From positions 682,001 to 746,000 of the forward strand of contig JBBPTG010000003.1 of assembly GCA_038093975.1 (NCBI GenBank): a stretch of DNA of 64,000 bases, in the 5' to 3' direction. Below the pieces are notes generated by a model. The model saw only the letters and a program-made list of their open reading frames with translations, made no database searches and was not told the DNA's origin. A program made the translations under genes and the position numbers. This document shows positions 24,790-36,775 of this stretch, piece after piece; position 1 is the first letter of the stretch, and each line of letters starts with the position of its first letter. This DNA comes from Chalciporus piperatus. Taxonomy: Eukaryota > Basidiomycota > Agaricomycetes > Boletales > Boletaceae.

Positions 24790-26175
24790 ATGCTAGACAG
24801 CCTCGATTCCTCGTCTGGCCAACCAGAACCCCGTTCGTGCGCACTATGCACCACCCCAGCCCTGTATAAATGTCCCCGTTGCGCAATTCCTACCTGCTCC
24901 CTCCCTTGCTCTCGCAAGCACAAACAAGATACAGGATGCACTGGTGAGCGAGAAAAAGCTCAATATGTCCCCATGAACGCCTATGGCTGGGGTACTATGA
25001 TGCGAGACTACTGCTACCTCGAAGACGTCGGCCGAAAGGTGAGCGAATGGGGCAGCGAGATCGTCCAACGTGGATATTCCATGGAGAATAGTGGGAAGAA
25101 AGGTGCAAGGGGACGGGGCGGAGGAGGAAGGCCAACGACCAAGAGGAGAAAACAGACGACTGCAAAATCGAAGAGAGATCTGCTCAGAGCTCATCTCGAG
25201 TCCCTGGATATCGACGTTGAATTACTGCCAACTGGCATGGAACGAAGAAATATGAATCAGTCGACATTCGATCAAAGGTCGGTGACGAATCTACTCCCTG
25301 CCATCTGTCGTAGACTAACTCCACGACGTGCAAGGTCAAAGTGCCCTTTACTCACAATCGAGTTCGTCTTTCATCCACCTACAACCTTTGCATCCCCACC
25401 ATCACATTCACCACCACCCCCGCATACAATACTCTCGCATCGGAATGAATTATCAGCAACTCTCCTCGATATCCTTCAGCGCCAGGTTTCCAGTTCCCTC
25501 TCAAAATCTCAAAAACAAAAACAAAATACGTTCTCCGATTGGATACCTCCCATAGTCCACCCTCACCCAGAAGCTCCCGAGACCTTCGTGCTTCCACACT
25601 GCTACATAGGAGCCCACGTCGAATTCCCTCACGCTCCTAACGCCATATTTTACCACCGGTTAGACCCAATCGTCACCCTCTCCGAGCTTCTTCGTAGGAC
25701 GTCTTTCGTGGAGTTCCCGACCATTCACGTTTTCGATCCGGATGCGTCATCTTTCCGCGGGACTGTCATCGACAAGTCTGGATCGATAGCCTGGCAGGAA
25801 GCCGAGAACACTTCTACAAGGACCGTGAAGCGTATGAAATTAAACAAGGAAGGTGGCCGCAAAGCGATCGCGAACCTTGTTGGTGGATATGGGAGCGAGA
25901 GTGGTTCGCAATCTGAACGGGAAGTAGAAAACGAACACCTCGCTGGGCTAGCCACGCTAGAAGCGTATGCAGACGACGACGACGACGACGACGAATCGCC
26001 GACCAACGCCGAAGTGGAAAATGGTTCTGAAGATGATGCAACCACTGGTTCGGAAACCGAGGACGTACGGCTCGATCCAGCTAAATTGCTCGAACTCGTG
26101 AAACAAGCACGTAATGCAGCCGATGAAGATGTATTAGATTGGGGAGACGAGTGGGATGTCGACGCTGAAGGATAG
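24790..26175 (+). CDS. BCD1: Box C/D snoRNA biogenesis protein Bcd1 (HIT zinc finger)
   Basis: Single-exon gene of 461 aa for the assembly factor needed for box C/D snoRNP biogenesis (ZNHIT6 in animals). The zf-HIT domain occupies residues 17-50: CALCTTPALYKCPRC, then CSLPCSRKHKQDTGC, giving the paired Cys/His ligands. It is followed by the family block YGWGTMMRDYCYLEDVGRKV. The middle is basic (RGRGGGGRPTTKRRKQT), with a conserved core around LLRRTSFVEFPTIHVFD. The C-terminus is strongly acidic, including a run of seven Asp codons near 25,976-25,993. Lack of introns is unusual among its neighbours but the frame is intact. Confidence 0.9.
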   Translation: MLDSLDSSSGQPEPRSCALCTTPALYKCPRCAIPTCSLPCSRKHKQDTGCTGEREKAQYVPMNAYGWGTMMRDYCYLEDVGRKVSEWGSEIVQRGYSMENSGKKGARGRGGGGRPTTKRRKQTTAKSKRDLLRAHLESLDIDVELLPTGMERRNMNQSTFDQRSVTNLLPAICRRLTPRRARSKCPLLTIEFVFHPPTTFASPPSHSPPPPHTILSHRNELSATLLDILQRQVSSSLSKSQKQKQNTFSDWIPPIVHPHPEAPETFVLPHCYIGAHVEFPHAPNAIFYHRLDPIVTLSELLRRTSFVEFPTIHVFDPDASSFRGTVIDKSGSIAWQEAENTSTRTVKRMKLNKEGGRKAIANLVGGYGSESGSQSEREVENEHLAGLATLEAYADDDDDDDESPTNAEVENGSEDDATTGSETEDVRLDPAKLLELVKQARNAADEDVLDWGDEWDVDAEG

Positions 26176-26346
26176 ATATCCGCGCATGAGATCGTGGTGA
26201 AGAGAGGTATTCACCCCCTGCTGGGAAGGGATTGGATGCCGTGATAGTCATATCAAACACGTTTTACAACACCTATACAATCTTGATTCCAGCACAGACT
26301 ACAAATGAACCATGCAGGTCCATCATGTCAATACAGGGGTACATGT

Positions 26347-27421
26347 CTACAGATCATCCATCCCAAAGTCGATCTCGACTTTCTCGCCGGGATTGAAAGC
26401 AGGAAGACCTGGACCACAATTATCAACAAAAGCCCGCCCCGCTGAAAAAAACTGTACAGACCAAGGTAGGGGCAGCTCGCACATCTAAATGCGTCTCCCA
26501 AGAAGCAGCTACCACAACTGCTCGTCGCCTTTGGAGCAGCCTTGGCAGCAGCAATCAGCCTCTCCTTCTCAGCGTCGCCAGCTCCGACTTCTACAGCACC
26601 ATCCGCGTCCAAGAGAACGACGTTTCCGGTCCTCGCTTCCTCCGCCTCTAGCTCCGCGAGCCCACACGAGCAGTTCTTGCACGCCTTCTTGCGTCTCGGT
26701 GCACTCGCGTCTACGGGATCGCAAGTTGGCACGGGACGTGCACGATCGGCCGCAGTCAAAAGTGACTCGCCATCGATGGTGGGTGTAGAAGGAGACGAAA
26801 GTGTCCAAAGTGCCTTCTTGGAAGACTGGCGGATCGGATCGGCCTTCCGTCTTAGAGGGACGGATCCATTCGAAAGAGCACTCGATGGGATGGGAGCAAG
26901 TGGGCTACTGGGTTTCTGAGCAATCACTCCTGCGACGTCGCCTTGTGTACTGTTCTCTATCACGGTAAATCCTGCGAGGGTAAGTTCCTGGGGTACCTCG
27001 GAGAGATCAAGGAGGTAAAGTCTGCCAAGAGGGATGAGGGCATCGAAGATCTGGCTAAGGAGGGATTGTAGATCTGGAAGTAGCAAGGAATAATCCGAGG
27101 GGGTGAGGACAATGTGTATGGATGAATAAGAGGAAGGGGTCAATGTTGTGGCTGGAGGGCAATAGCTTAGTTCAGTGTTGATCGGATGGGAAGTGACTGA
27201 CCTCCGCCAACCAGCCTATCGAGCATTTGTCTCTCTACGGCGACTCCACCTGCGCTTGCATCCAAGCTCGAAACGAGCGCTTGGTATTTTCCATTCTGTG
27301 CGGTACCGAGTGATCCGATGGTGAGGAGTGACCCCGATCCTGCAAGTGCAGCGACGAATGGGTCTGATGGCTTGGATATTGCGTGGATAGGGACTGAGGT
27401 AGATACTGCTACGGGTGCCAT
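26347..27421 (-). CDS. DRE2: Anamorsin / Dre2 cytosolic Fe-S assembly protein
   Basis: Electron carrier of the cytosolic iron-sulfur assembly pathway, working with the diflavin reductase Tah18. Exons 27421-27202, 27151-26462 and 26408-26347 give 323 aa exactly in frame. The N-terminal half is methyltransferase-like, ending in [24 protein letters not shown] sequence. After a Ser/Pro linker come the two cluster motifs: [14 protein letters not shown] with an upstream Cys in [10 protein letters not shown] (2Fe-2S), and [20 protein letters not shown] (the CX2C-X7-CX2C motif). The last exon gives [19 protein letters not shown], the normal C-terminus of the family. All expected cysteines are present. 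Confidence 0.94.
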
Positions 27422-27659
27422 TGTAGAGAAGGACGAGGAGAGCGGGGAAGAGTCAGATGTGCACGTTACCAGATACCTTGATAATCATTACATAAGCATC
27501 CATCCTTTCGTGCAAGTGGTTGTCTTTCGATTCCATGACACAAATAACAGTAGAATAGTGAAAAATACCAGGTTCGTTACAGATGATGGTCAAAGACATA
27601 CGATACGAAAAACTATTCTGGCCATCCAGTGCTTGCGCCACTCAAACTGAGAAGGGAGA

Positions 27660-27692
27660 AAAGAAGAAGAAGAAGAAGAAGAAAAGACAGAA
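27660..27692. repeat. GAA microsatellite
   Basis: A short (GAA)n tract downstream of the forkhead gene's stop codon and upstream of DRE2. Simple sequence, no further feature. Confidence 0.7.
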
Positions 27693-27717
27693 ATTCAAAA
27701 TCCGCGCCCCCTACTCA

Positions 27718-28996
27718 CTACTGCATCTCAGGATTTGGCGGTGGGTGAGGAGGCATCCCAGGTGGAGGGTGCATTCCATCGGGATATGCAGGGGCCATAA
27801 GCGCACCACGAATTCGGAGGAGCATCATGCGGAACCACTCTTCGTCGGCACCCGCCTTTTCTTGTTCTGCAGCCAACTGTTGCAGATTACTCAGCTCTTT
27901 CAATAGCGTCAGACGCCAAGATAGATGGCCGTTCTCATCTGCCTCCAAATTGTCTATTGGCATGGCAGGGTGCGGAGGGAAACGCAGGCCAGGAGGCGGT
28001 GGTGGCAGCATAGGAAAGTTGGGGTCAAACCTAGTAGAGAATAGTGTGAGTCAAAATAGCAGTGCCAAGGAAGACAACCATACGCAGGTGGATAAGGAGG
28101 AGGATAAGGAGCCGGTCTGCTGGGCCCAGCCTCATCTGGGTGCATTTGGGATGCTTGTACGAATTGTGCATGAGGATCGGCGAATGGTTCGTTTGGATGG
28201 TAACTCCCATCCTGCTCCTCCTCCGACTGACGTCCCTTTGCACCCTTTGGTTTCTTCTTCCTCACGCGGTGAACGCCCGTGCGCGGGTCGACATTATCGT
28301 TGACGGTCCAATAGGAACCCTTCCCTCGGTCGGTAAGTGGACGGGGAACTTTCTCGAAGCATGGATTGAGAGATAGATTATGACGGACGGAGTTCTGAAC
28401 AAGTACATTGTTAGTTATGTTTGTTTTGAAGTGAAGATCAAAACAAATATGAACACAATCAAACATCAACATCGCGGTCGCGTCTCGTTTACGCAAGTAC
28501 AAAGACGCGATGCTATATGTATACACAAGTGAAGACCAGAGCGTGAGCAGCCTGTACTCACTTTCCAGCCTGATGGTGCGTTTCTAAAGTATGGAAACTA
28601 GATGACGTGGCGTCAACACCAAAAAAATGCAGTACTAAAACACACAAGTACGCACTCGAGACTCGATTGCATAGTAAATATCTTCTAGGAGTAGTTTTTG
28701 ATTGGGGGAACCCTTGATCGCGTATCTTAATATCCCAATGGGTTAGCGCCATGATCCAAGGGTAGAAAATTGAAGAGGGGAGTCGATACCGAACAGACGT
28801 ACCGAATGAGAGTTGAATAAGGATAGAATGGTTTGCTTCCTGGGGGCCCATCACGCAAAGAATCAAGGTTCATAGGCAATCCGCCTGTGAGGTCGGTGGG
28901 TTCCTGCGGGTAATACGAGTTCGCCTGCGCAAGTTCTGCCTCGCCAGGTGTTAACATATTTGGTGGCATCACGGTTTGCTGCGGTTGTTGGGACAT
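27718..28996 (-). CDS. Forkhead-box transcription factor
   Basis: The forkhead DNA-binding domain is assembled across introns. The first exon ends [12 protein letters not shown]. The next gives [20 protein letters not shown], then [13 protein letters not shown] further exon begins with the recognition helix [18 protein letters not shown] and continues [10 protein letters not shown], the wing. A basic [10 protein letters not shown] follows. The C-terminal part is very proline-rich and ends with a helix ([20 protein letters not shown]). Four or five introns are needed; the two flanking [12 protein letters not shown] are clear GT-AG. The start Met at 28996 opens [13 protein letters not shown]. 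Targets are unknown. Confidence 0.88.
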
Positions 28997-29936
28997 GACT
29001 TGAGGTCCAAGTCGAGATAATCAAGAAGACGAGTTCACCAATACGGCAGCGTACTTGACGACCAATGAGTTGGAAGGTGAGAGGAACGTTGAAAGGCTGC
29101 TGTGGCTTATGTCATACGTGAGAAATCGGACGGTGCACGGGCCAGATCCACTGTCATCATACAGACCAGGGACGATGCGAGATTCATCATGGAGAACGGC
29201 GACGACGAGCACGACATTGACGAAGGTGGAGAGTTGTTTGTCTAATTTGCTGACGCACAGCGATGCTTGGTCCAAATTGTGGATGACATTGTACAACAAA
29301 ATCCAAACCGACCACGCTCTCCAATACACAAACAAAGTGACCCATTCCTTTCGAATTCAAGCCCCACACTCGATCATTGAAAAAATGTCGGCCAATATCA
29401 ATCCATGTCGCTCGAGGGAGGACTCGGAGTAGAGGTTATACAGCATGATGTGTTGAGGCTCTATTTCCCAGTTGCCTGGGGCCTTGCCCTGCCATCGCTT
29501 CCATACCTCACTGTCGCACGACAGACAGTTCATAGATGCACAATCGATGCATCAATGGTCGGTAGCTACTATCGCTCGTTCTTTGAAAGCGTAATGCGGT
29601 GCGCACTCCAGCTTATCATTTGCGTCGATCATGGACTCGCCTACCACACAAGCTCCACATCGATACATCATTCGACCTTGCACAAAGTTTGGGGCGCGCT
29701 CAACTCAAATACATTACATTATATCAAGTTTCAGCATAAGTATGACTATACCAATTTCTGTGTCAATCGCTATGATTATCGCCATCTAATTTCTGAAGCG
29801 ATGGGCGGGAGGTCAAGCTAAGAGACATGTTAGTACTGCAAAAGAGGAGGGTCCGTTGTACAAAACGGGAAATCGACCCGCCTCAGACTCAGTTTGTAAA
29901 TGAACGCGTCGGGCTTCTCTCAAACTCAGACCAGCG
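28997..29936. other. Divergent intergenic region
   Basis: About 0.9 kb upstream of both the forkhead gene and the small plus-strand gene. Overlapping open frames on both strands at 29,021-29,432 and one at 29,405-29,821 show no family signature or splice logic. I treat them as chance frames within promoter or 5' UTR sequence. Confidence 0.4.
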
Positions 29937-30431
29937 ATGCTACAGACACTTGGCAAGCCTTTACGATGTCCCTCCCTGGCCGCTGCATGCAGACGCAGCG
30001 CGTCATCCAAGGCAAAACCCTCGCATCATGACACAAAAATGGAGGCACTCGTTTCACTCTACCACCAGTCAAACAACTTCATCACACCCGAGAACCTCTC
30101 TGCGGTCATTGACCAGGCGTTTACCAGCCCTACCGCCCTTTCAGAAGAACAAAAGAAGCACTCTATCAGGGAATTGGAAGTGATGAGGGGTGTTTACAAG
30201 AATTCCCCCAAGTTCTTCCTCGGGAGAGATGACAGCGCTTTGAATCTGCGCAGCTCCGAAACCATGGGTCCCGGTTGGACCGAGAGCAAGTCGAAGAGAA
30301 TAGAGAGGGTTTATCGAACTTTAATGGGCACACAGAAAGACGGTCGGCCGTCTTGGATAGCCTTGAAGGAGAACAGTGAGAGGGTTAAGTCACAGCTCGA
30401 GAAAGATAAGCAAGAGCGAGGCGGCAACTGA
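29937..30431 (+). CDS. Small protein of unknown function, possible mitochondrial presequence
   Basis: A single-exon frame of 164 aa that I do not recognise. The N-terminus (MLQTLGKPLRCPSLAAACRR) is positively charged and lacks acidic residues, as in a mitochondrial targeting peptide. From an internal Met (30036) the protein is soluble and helical: MEALVSLYHQSNNFITPENL, then a charged C-terminus (RVKSQLEKDKQERGGN). A run of conserved-looking residues around YRTLMGTQKDGRPSW suggests a real gene. A cytosolic start at 30036 is the alternative. Confidence 0.6.
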   Translation: MLQTLGKPLRCPSLAAACRRSASSKAKPSHHDTKMEALVSLYHQSNNFITPENLSAVIDQAFTSPTALSEEQKKHSIRELEVMRGVYKNSPKFFLGRDDSALNLRSSETMGPGWTESKSKRIERVYRTLMGTQKDGRPSWIALKENSERVKSQLEKDKQERGGN

Positions 30432-30995
30432 TTTGGAGGTAAGTGCTCGTTTTTTTGCCTCCTACACGCGTGATTGATCGTGGCTCCAGAGGCAAGTTTG
30501 TGACTTTCTCGAGGTCGGCGTCATTGTCCGCAACATATGACCTCGGAGGGAACCATCGTGGACCCGTGCTACGATGCGTAGAGATGGCCCCAGGGAAATG
30601 ATAGCGCATAGTAATGACGATGGTGTGCGTGTCATTATCTTATAACACTCATTCGTTGAAAGGTTGGTATCATGAGTTACTACGTATGGGGGAATAGAAT
30701 ACCAAGTTATGTCAGGGGTATTGTTCTTCACCTAGTGCATCGCCGCGAGTTCACTGCCTTTCTCCGATCGCTTTCAGGAATTCTCACCGCGGTGTCAGCA
30801 GAGTTTAACGCCCCTGCAATGGATTCCCTTCCCAGGCGCTTCTCTTTGTCTCTCTTCTTCGCCAGAAGGTGTTTGCTCGTGTTTGTACCCCATACTACTA
30901 CGGCGCGAGATGTATTGCGTCAGACTCGGCACAGTCCAACATTAATTATCTGATAAAGTTCTGAGCCCACGCAAGTCCCTCTGAGCTTATCCACC
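30432..30995. other. Intergenic region
   Basis: About 560 bp between two plus-strand genes. No protein-like frame, repeat or RNA gene is recognisable. Confidence 0.4.
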
Positions 30996-32334
30996 ATGAC
31001 TGCGCTCGGAAATTTCAAAGCGCTCCTCAAAGGCTCTCTCCCTCCAGATGCCCAAGCCGTCTACGACAATCTCCGAGCTGCAGATGTCCCAGTCTCAGAT
31101 GCCAGCTGTCGGTCGTGTCCCGATCCCTGCGATCAAGGTGAACCTCGTTTATGGTCCTTTCTTTGCGCTATAACTGAGTTGCAGATCATGATGATTACTC
31201 CAGTAAGATATCCGTTGACATGGACTCCGACCTGTTAGGGTCAGTGAAGCCCTACAGGCGTCAAGTAAGCACCTCCATACGCATTTAAACACCCTCGCGA
31301 GAAATTGGACATGCAATAGGTCCTGATCTCCACCGGGAAAACTGATTGGCACAAGGAAGTCACGGAAGCGAGTGGCACCCTCGCCGCATTCTTGTGTACG
31401 GCCAATGAGAGCTTCGGAAAGAAGTCGAAACAAAGGTCCGATAACAAAAGCGAAGATACCCGGGCGCCTCTCCCTGCAGGCTTATTTGCGCAAAACGACG
31501 TTAACAGGCTCTCGATCTTGAACGGAAGTCATCGGTCGTTCGCAGACGATCCTTCTGATGAAACCGTCATCGTACTTCCTGACTTCAAGGTGATTACAGA
31601 TGTGCCACAATCTCTCAAAGGTGCAGAAACTCTATGGTCAGCTGCGCTCGACCCGTCATACAAAAGGGTAGGCGCACAGTCTCGCTCGGATTCGCTCAGA
31701 TCATGGGTATTGCCATACTCATGTGTAATCTTGCTCTGTAAGACACCTTTTCTTGCAAGAGTCTGCTGCACGGGTTTTTAGTTGCTATATCCAGGCTCGC
31801 ACAAGAGACGCGACAACCGTTGTGCAATTGCGGCTCCAACTCTCGAAAAAAGTAAGATATGTTCCCCATCAAAGTGGGGAAATTCGACCAACGTAACCCA
31901 TCCTAGCATTCATTCATTATCTGGAGAGTGAGGGGTGGCACACCACTACTCAACTTGAAGATCTTTCCGGAAACCCTACCCTAGAAGCTTCTTTGATCAA
32001 CGCTCCAGACCCGGAGGTTGCGTTTGAGACGCAGCTGAAAGCCCTTCGTGAGGAGCGCAAAGCTCTCATATTGCGGAACTCCCATGTCGGAGGTCACAAG
32101 TTTGCGGGCAATGTCATCGTATGTGCCATTTTTTCCACCGACCCTGGAGTCACATTGAATTTTTCCCAGATATACACACCACAAGGGGCGAGCGTCTGGT
32201 ACGGACGGGTTACACCACACGATGTCGAGTCCATCGTGAAGAACACTATAATTAACGGTCAGATCCTGCCCCCGATCCTTCGCGGTGGCATGAACCTAGC
32301 GAGACCGGGATGCAAGACGCTTCTTGATTGGTGA
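30996..32334 (+). CDS. Suc_Fer (Apd1/Aim32-type) thioredoxin-like ferredoxin
   Basis: Member of the sucrase/ferredoxin-like family that includes yeast Apd1 and mitochondrial Aim32. The N-terminus carries ASCRSCPDPCDQ, then across the first intron HDDYSSKISVDMDSDLLGSV and KPYRRQ, followed by VLISTGKTDWHKEV. The C-terminal thioredoxin-like part has NSHVGGHKFAGNVI and, after an intron, YTPQGASVWYGRVTPHDVES, ending PGCKTLLDW. In this family Cys and His residues of such motifs hold a 2Fe-2S cluster and HxGGHKxAGN is diagnostic. About five introns. It converges on SCH9 with 290 bp between. Confidence 0.85.
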
Positions 32335-32624
32335 TACTGCATACTTGAACAGTGTTTACACCGTTCTCGATTATTACATTCTCAATATATGTGATAATTA
32401 TAGTATAGATTGGTACACTGCACCAAGCCGTAGATAGCAGGGTCGGGTTCGACATAAGGACGGCATCGACAAGAAAGTGCTGCCTAAAGAAAAAAGGAGA
32501 AGAGAATATGCATATAAGAGGTGAAATATTGGGTAATACCGTAAACAAACGCGAACGAAATAGTGACAATGGTCTGTAATTATGAAAGTGAGAAGCAACC
32601 AACGACAGCGTACACACTGTGCAC

Positions 32625-35464
32625 TCATGCCGGTATCTCATCATCCACCCCTCTCTTACGACTGGAGTAACGCCCTGCAAAGCTTTCGTCCTCGAATTCA
32701 TCTTCAGTGGTAACCTCGAGAGCATCTTCGTCATCGACCACGACCTCTTCTCCGTCATCTCTCCCACCAAGTACTCCCATCGCTGTCACCACGCTTTCCC
32801 CACCAGAGTACGTGAATCCGCGGAAGTTCTCCTGTACACTGTTGGTAAGGGGAGACCCTGCTACGTCGCGCTTCTTGCGTTTGGTAATCTGGATTCCCTG
32901 ACTTTGACCAACATCATTTGACCCATTCTGCGTACCGTTGGCACCGACGGCCAAACGATCGCTGCCTAATGGGCCGTTGGGTGTATGCAGGAGTCCTTGA
33001 GTGCCAGTCTGCATCCAATCTTCGCTGGGGTCTGCTTCGTCTGGGCTACCAGTACCATCCAACCCAATGCCTACTTCTCGAATATCTGCAGTAGTGAACT
33101 CCGGATCGAAGTTCGCCGTCGATTCGTCTGATTCGACGATAGGTTTGAAAGGCGGCGTCACTTGTTTCATCGACAGGGCCTTCCAATCTATGCTCGTGAA
33201 GAAAGGGTGTTCCTTGAGCTCTGCGGTATCGCGCTGAGCCCCTAGACGGTGCTTTGGATTTCGGTTGAGAAGCTGGAGGCATTTCGTGAGTATAGGCAAA
33301 AAGGCAAAATAAACGTGGCGCATACACCCTTGACAAACATCTTGCCTTCTTCACTGATCACGCTTCGGGGGAATCTTATCTTGCCGAAACAGATGTTCTT
33401 ATACATCTGCTGGGTGTCTTCGGCATAAAAAGGGCTCCATCCACAACACATCTCGAATAGAAGTACGCCAAGGGACCAGAAATCCACCAATTTGCTATAA
33501 CCGTGCTCGTCCAACAGTACCTCCGGGGCAAGGTACTCGGTCGTGCCGCAAAAGGTGGTCGTGAGCTCATCGGGCCGAAGATCCGCCTTGGATAACCCAA
33601 AATCGCAAAGCGCAACATGCCCGGTCGCATCTAGAAGGATATTCTCTGGCTTGAGGTCGCGATAAACGATGTTGTACTTGTGCAAGTGTTCCAGAGCGAG
33701 GATGAGCTCTGCAATGTAGAATCGAGCCCGTTCCTCGGTGAAACGCGTATCCTTCTGAAGGTGCCAGAATAGCTCTCCGCCGCTCTTGAAGTCGGTGACG
33801 AGGTATAGATCCGTGTCCGTTTGGAAGCTGAATTTGAGACCGACAAGGAATGGGGAATCCAAGGAACACTGAAGAATCTTGCGTTCTCCAATTGTATGTG
33901 CCACCTCTTTCTTGGCGACGATCTCCTTTTTTGACAATACTTTCATGGCATATATGCGCTTCGTGTCCTTCTTTCGGACTTGGAAGACCTTGCCAAAAGT
34001 ACCGCGTCCAATGAGTTTGAGGAACTCAAAATCGCGCGGGATAAGCGCTCGTTTGGTCTACCACGTGGAAGAGGAGTGGTTAGCATTGCGAAGTGGAAGC
34101 TGAGAGCGTGGCAGGTGGTAGGAAACAACGTGGCACATCGCTTGCGCACCTTGTTCTGCTCAAATGTAATCTGTACACGCATCTCCCCGCTTACAACTTC
34201 GTTTTCGAACGGCAACAACCTGTGAGGAAGTGATGAGCAAGGGAGGAACGGGCGACAGGATGGCCGGAACGCGCATCCGGTAGATAACACGAAACGCACT
34301 TGTACCATTGATCGACAGTGTGATCGTGAATTAAAACGGGTTTGATCTGGACGGTGCCAATGAAGAAATGCTGTGAAACGCGATCATAAACGTTAAAAGT
34401 GATGACGGATTGTTCGGAAGTGACATCGCTATGGATGGGGTCAGATTAAAGATTGCGGCCAATCTGAATACTTACAAAGACACCTCGTGCTTCCACACAG
34501 GATTATGGGCTGACACGCGTCCAAAGAGCCCTTGGGTAGTTGGATTTATTGGAGACGGGGCGTTGCTCGAAGACGATACGGAAGATGAGGGTGATGTGTT
34601 TGTGCTCAACTTGCCAGGTAGTTGCGATGCACAGATGGCATTGAGAGCAGTGAGGGCATTCGAGGAAGATGTTCTCGATAGAGCCGTGGCAGTCCCTTTG
34701 ACTTCCTTGTCAGTTTCATCGGTAGGATCGCGACTGACAAATTCGTTCTGTTCGAATTGGACCACCACATATGGGCGTGCTTGCGTAGACGCTACATTAA
34801 GTCCGCGCGCAGATATGAGTTTGACATGTATTTGTCCCTTGGACGTCGCTGATGGGCCAGGCGGGTGCGATGCCTGCGCAGTACCAACGATTGTACTTGA
34901 AGACGCTCTAGTCGAGGTGGACGATGACGATGGCGTATTGGATCTATTTTCCATGGTGTCAGTAGGTTGTGATGAGTGTTTGTTGTTACGCATGGAAAAA
35001 TCTGGGGCATGTAGGGATATGTGCGTGGTAGGAATGCGAGCGGCAAAGGCACCGGATTGAGGCGTTAGGGGGCCTGGGGGTGTAACATCCGTTTGTGCCG
35101 AAGCCGCCGCCGGGGTCGCTGCCAGCAGATGGTGTTGGACAATGCCGGAAGGCGAGGGTACCCTCGGTGTCCGCGAACCGCTCGCAGACGTCGTTGTCGA
35201 TGACAAAGAGCGAGGAGATGTAGACGATTGGGGGATGTTTGTGGCCTCCAGGACCTCGAACGGATTTAGGCGCTCCCGGCCATCGGCATTGACCCGGGGG
35301 GTGAGCTGGTCGAGCATGGATTTAAGCATGCCTTTAGAGAAAGGCAGCAACGATGGACGAGTTGATAGCGAGGACGACGGACGTGACGAAGGTGGTGTTG
35401 GCTGTCCAGCTAAACCGGGCGCAGTCAATCTTTCTGATAATTGTAGAACTTCCGGAGTAATCAT
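32625..35464 (-). CDS. SCH9: AGC protein kinase Sch9 (C2 domain + kinase)
   Basis: TORC1-regulated AGC kinase controlling growth and stress responses. The Ser-rich N-terminus (from Met 35464) is followed by a C2 domain (IHVKLISARGLNVASTQARP, YVVVQFEQNEFVSRDP) carrying a low-complexity Ser/Asn insert. The kinase domain follows: DFEFLKLIGRGTFGKVFQV, VYRDLKPENILLD (catalytic loop), LCDFGLSKADL, and the T-loop TTTFCGTTEYLAPEVLL. The tail has a turn-motif-like SPLTNSVQ and the hydrophobic motif NFRGFTYSG, as in Sch9. At least four introns interrupt it. The combination of C2 plus AGC kinase plus this tail separates it from Akt or PKA. Confidence 0.92.
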
Positions 35465-35732
35465 TTAGCTCCACCCGTTTGTTATAAATTAGTCGAGGCG
35501 CAGATCGAGTCCAGAAAGTTCGATAGATAAAATAGCAAGGGACAGAAAGAAAAAGTGGAAAATGGAGGCTACTGTATTGCAGGCTATTGCTCGCTGTGCA
35601 TGTCGATGATCGGGCTGGCAGAATACGTACAACATAAATTTTCTTAAAAATCATATGTTTTCCGTACAAACCGATATTGACACGCAGCGCTGCATCGCAT
35701 TCCCTTCCCCAGACAGCATCTATGGTACTATA

Positions 35733-36408
35733 CTATGTGCTCGGTCGTGACTGGAGGTCATCAGCCGGTTCCAAGGTACTCCCATCGGGGCCTTCGCTGT
35801 GGGGACGTGACTTGGCAGCTTTCTCCAAGTATGGTTTTGGGCCCCATCGAAGAAGCCCCATTGCCCCTCCCACTATTCCTCCGAGCCATATCGCCTGACG
35901 AGCTGTCCGCCACGGAAGCCGATCTAGGCAAGTCCCGTACAAAACAAGCAATGACGGAGTAATTAGTGCCGTGGATTCTGACGTTCTGATTGAAGCGGAA
36001 CAACTTACACACGAGCCCAAACATGCTTGCTGTCCCCACACCGGCTCCAAGTTCTCTCATTTCGGCCCACGGTTGTCCACATAGCTCCATCCCATCCTCG
36101 ATCCCCACCCAAACCAGTGCGGTGCTCGCTACTCTCGCCGCGTGTAGCCCACCTTCCTGGAGTCCTGCAGCCATTCGCCGGTAGTTTTTGGTTTTATTGT
36201 AGAGATACCATCCTCGGACCGTCGTAGGTGGCCGATGCGCATTCTCAGCCAAAAACCGCAACGAGGCACGACGAGAGCCTCGAACAGCCCCAATCAGTGC
36301 ACCCACCATAGCAGCTGAGGCCGGGAGGTAGAAATAGCGAGAGTGTAGAATCGGAGTCACGTCGTACGCATACGGCCCGTCAGAGGACACCTCGTCATTA
36401 GTGGACAT
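35733..36408 (-). CDS. Tim17/Tim22-like small membrane protein
   Basis: Two exons, 36408-36009 and 35923-35733, give 196 aa exactly in frame. Helices are seen at YFYLPASAAMVGALIGAVRG and, in the middle, at AARVASTALVWVGIEDGMEL and GAGVGTASMFGLV, with AIWLGGIVGGAMGLLRWGPK after the intron. Glycine-rich helices and the G-rich 'VGGAMG' loop resemble the Tim17/Tim22/Tim23/PMP24 superfamily, so a mitochondrial location is probable. I cannot assign a specific translocase role. The C-terminal 35 residues are hydrophilic. Confidence 0.62.
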
Positions 36409-36775
36409 CTTGAATGAACACCCGTAAAAATTTGTGATTCAACGAAAGAATACCAGTGTGGTGTGGCCGCCAAAGATGGTTAGGTTCTGTGATGTGGTAG
36501 TCGAATAGAGTCGCAATCGGTGAGTGAGGAAGACTCGGACAAGAAGACCGGAGGATTGGGACAACCGTATGTGGTCGATCTAAGTTGGAGTCCCCACGCG
36601 TTTGAACCTCTCGCCGGTTGTGGATGAAATGAGTAGGGGACGAAGAAAGGTATCTGCCAAATAAATCACATCTGTATTACGCAACTGGACAACCATTCTA
36701 CACACAATCGGTTGAACCAACAACACAACGTTGAAATTGGAAAATGGATTAGGACTACTACTCGAGTCTGGCGAT
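36409..36775. other. Intergenic region
   Basis: About 370 bp: promoter of the Tim17-like gene and 3' region of the acyl-CoA dehydrogenase gene. Nothing else recognised. Confidence 0.4.

Noticed and set aside
29021..29821. Overlapping frames upstream of the forkhead gene
   Set aside because: No homology, no splice continuity, and frames on opposite strands overlap each other.
34410..35060. A 216 aa plus-strand open frame
   Set aside because: It is the antisense of the SCH9 N-terminal and C2-domain exon, which has clear family motifs.
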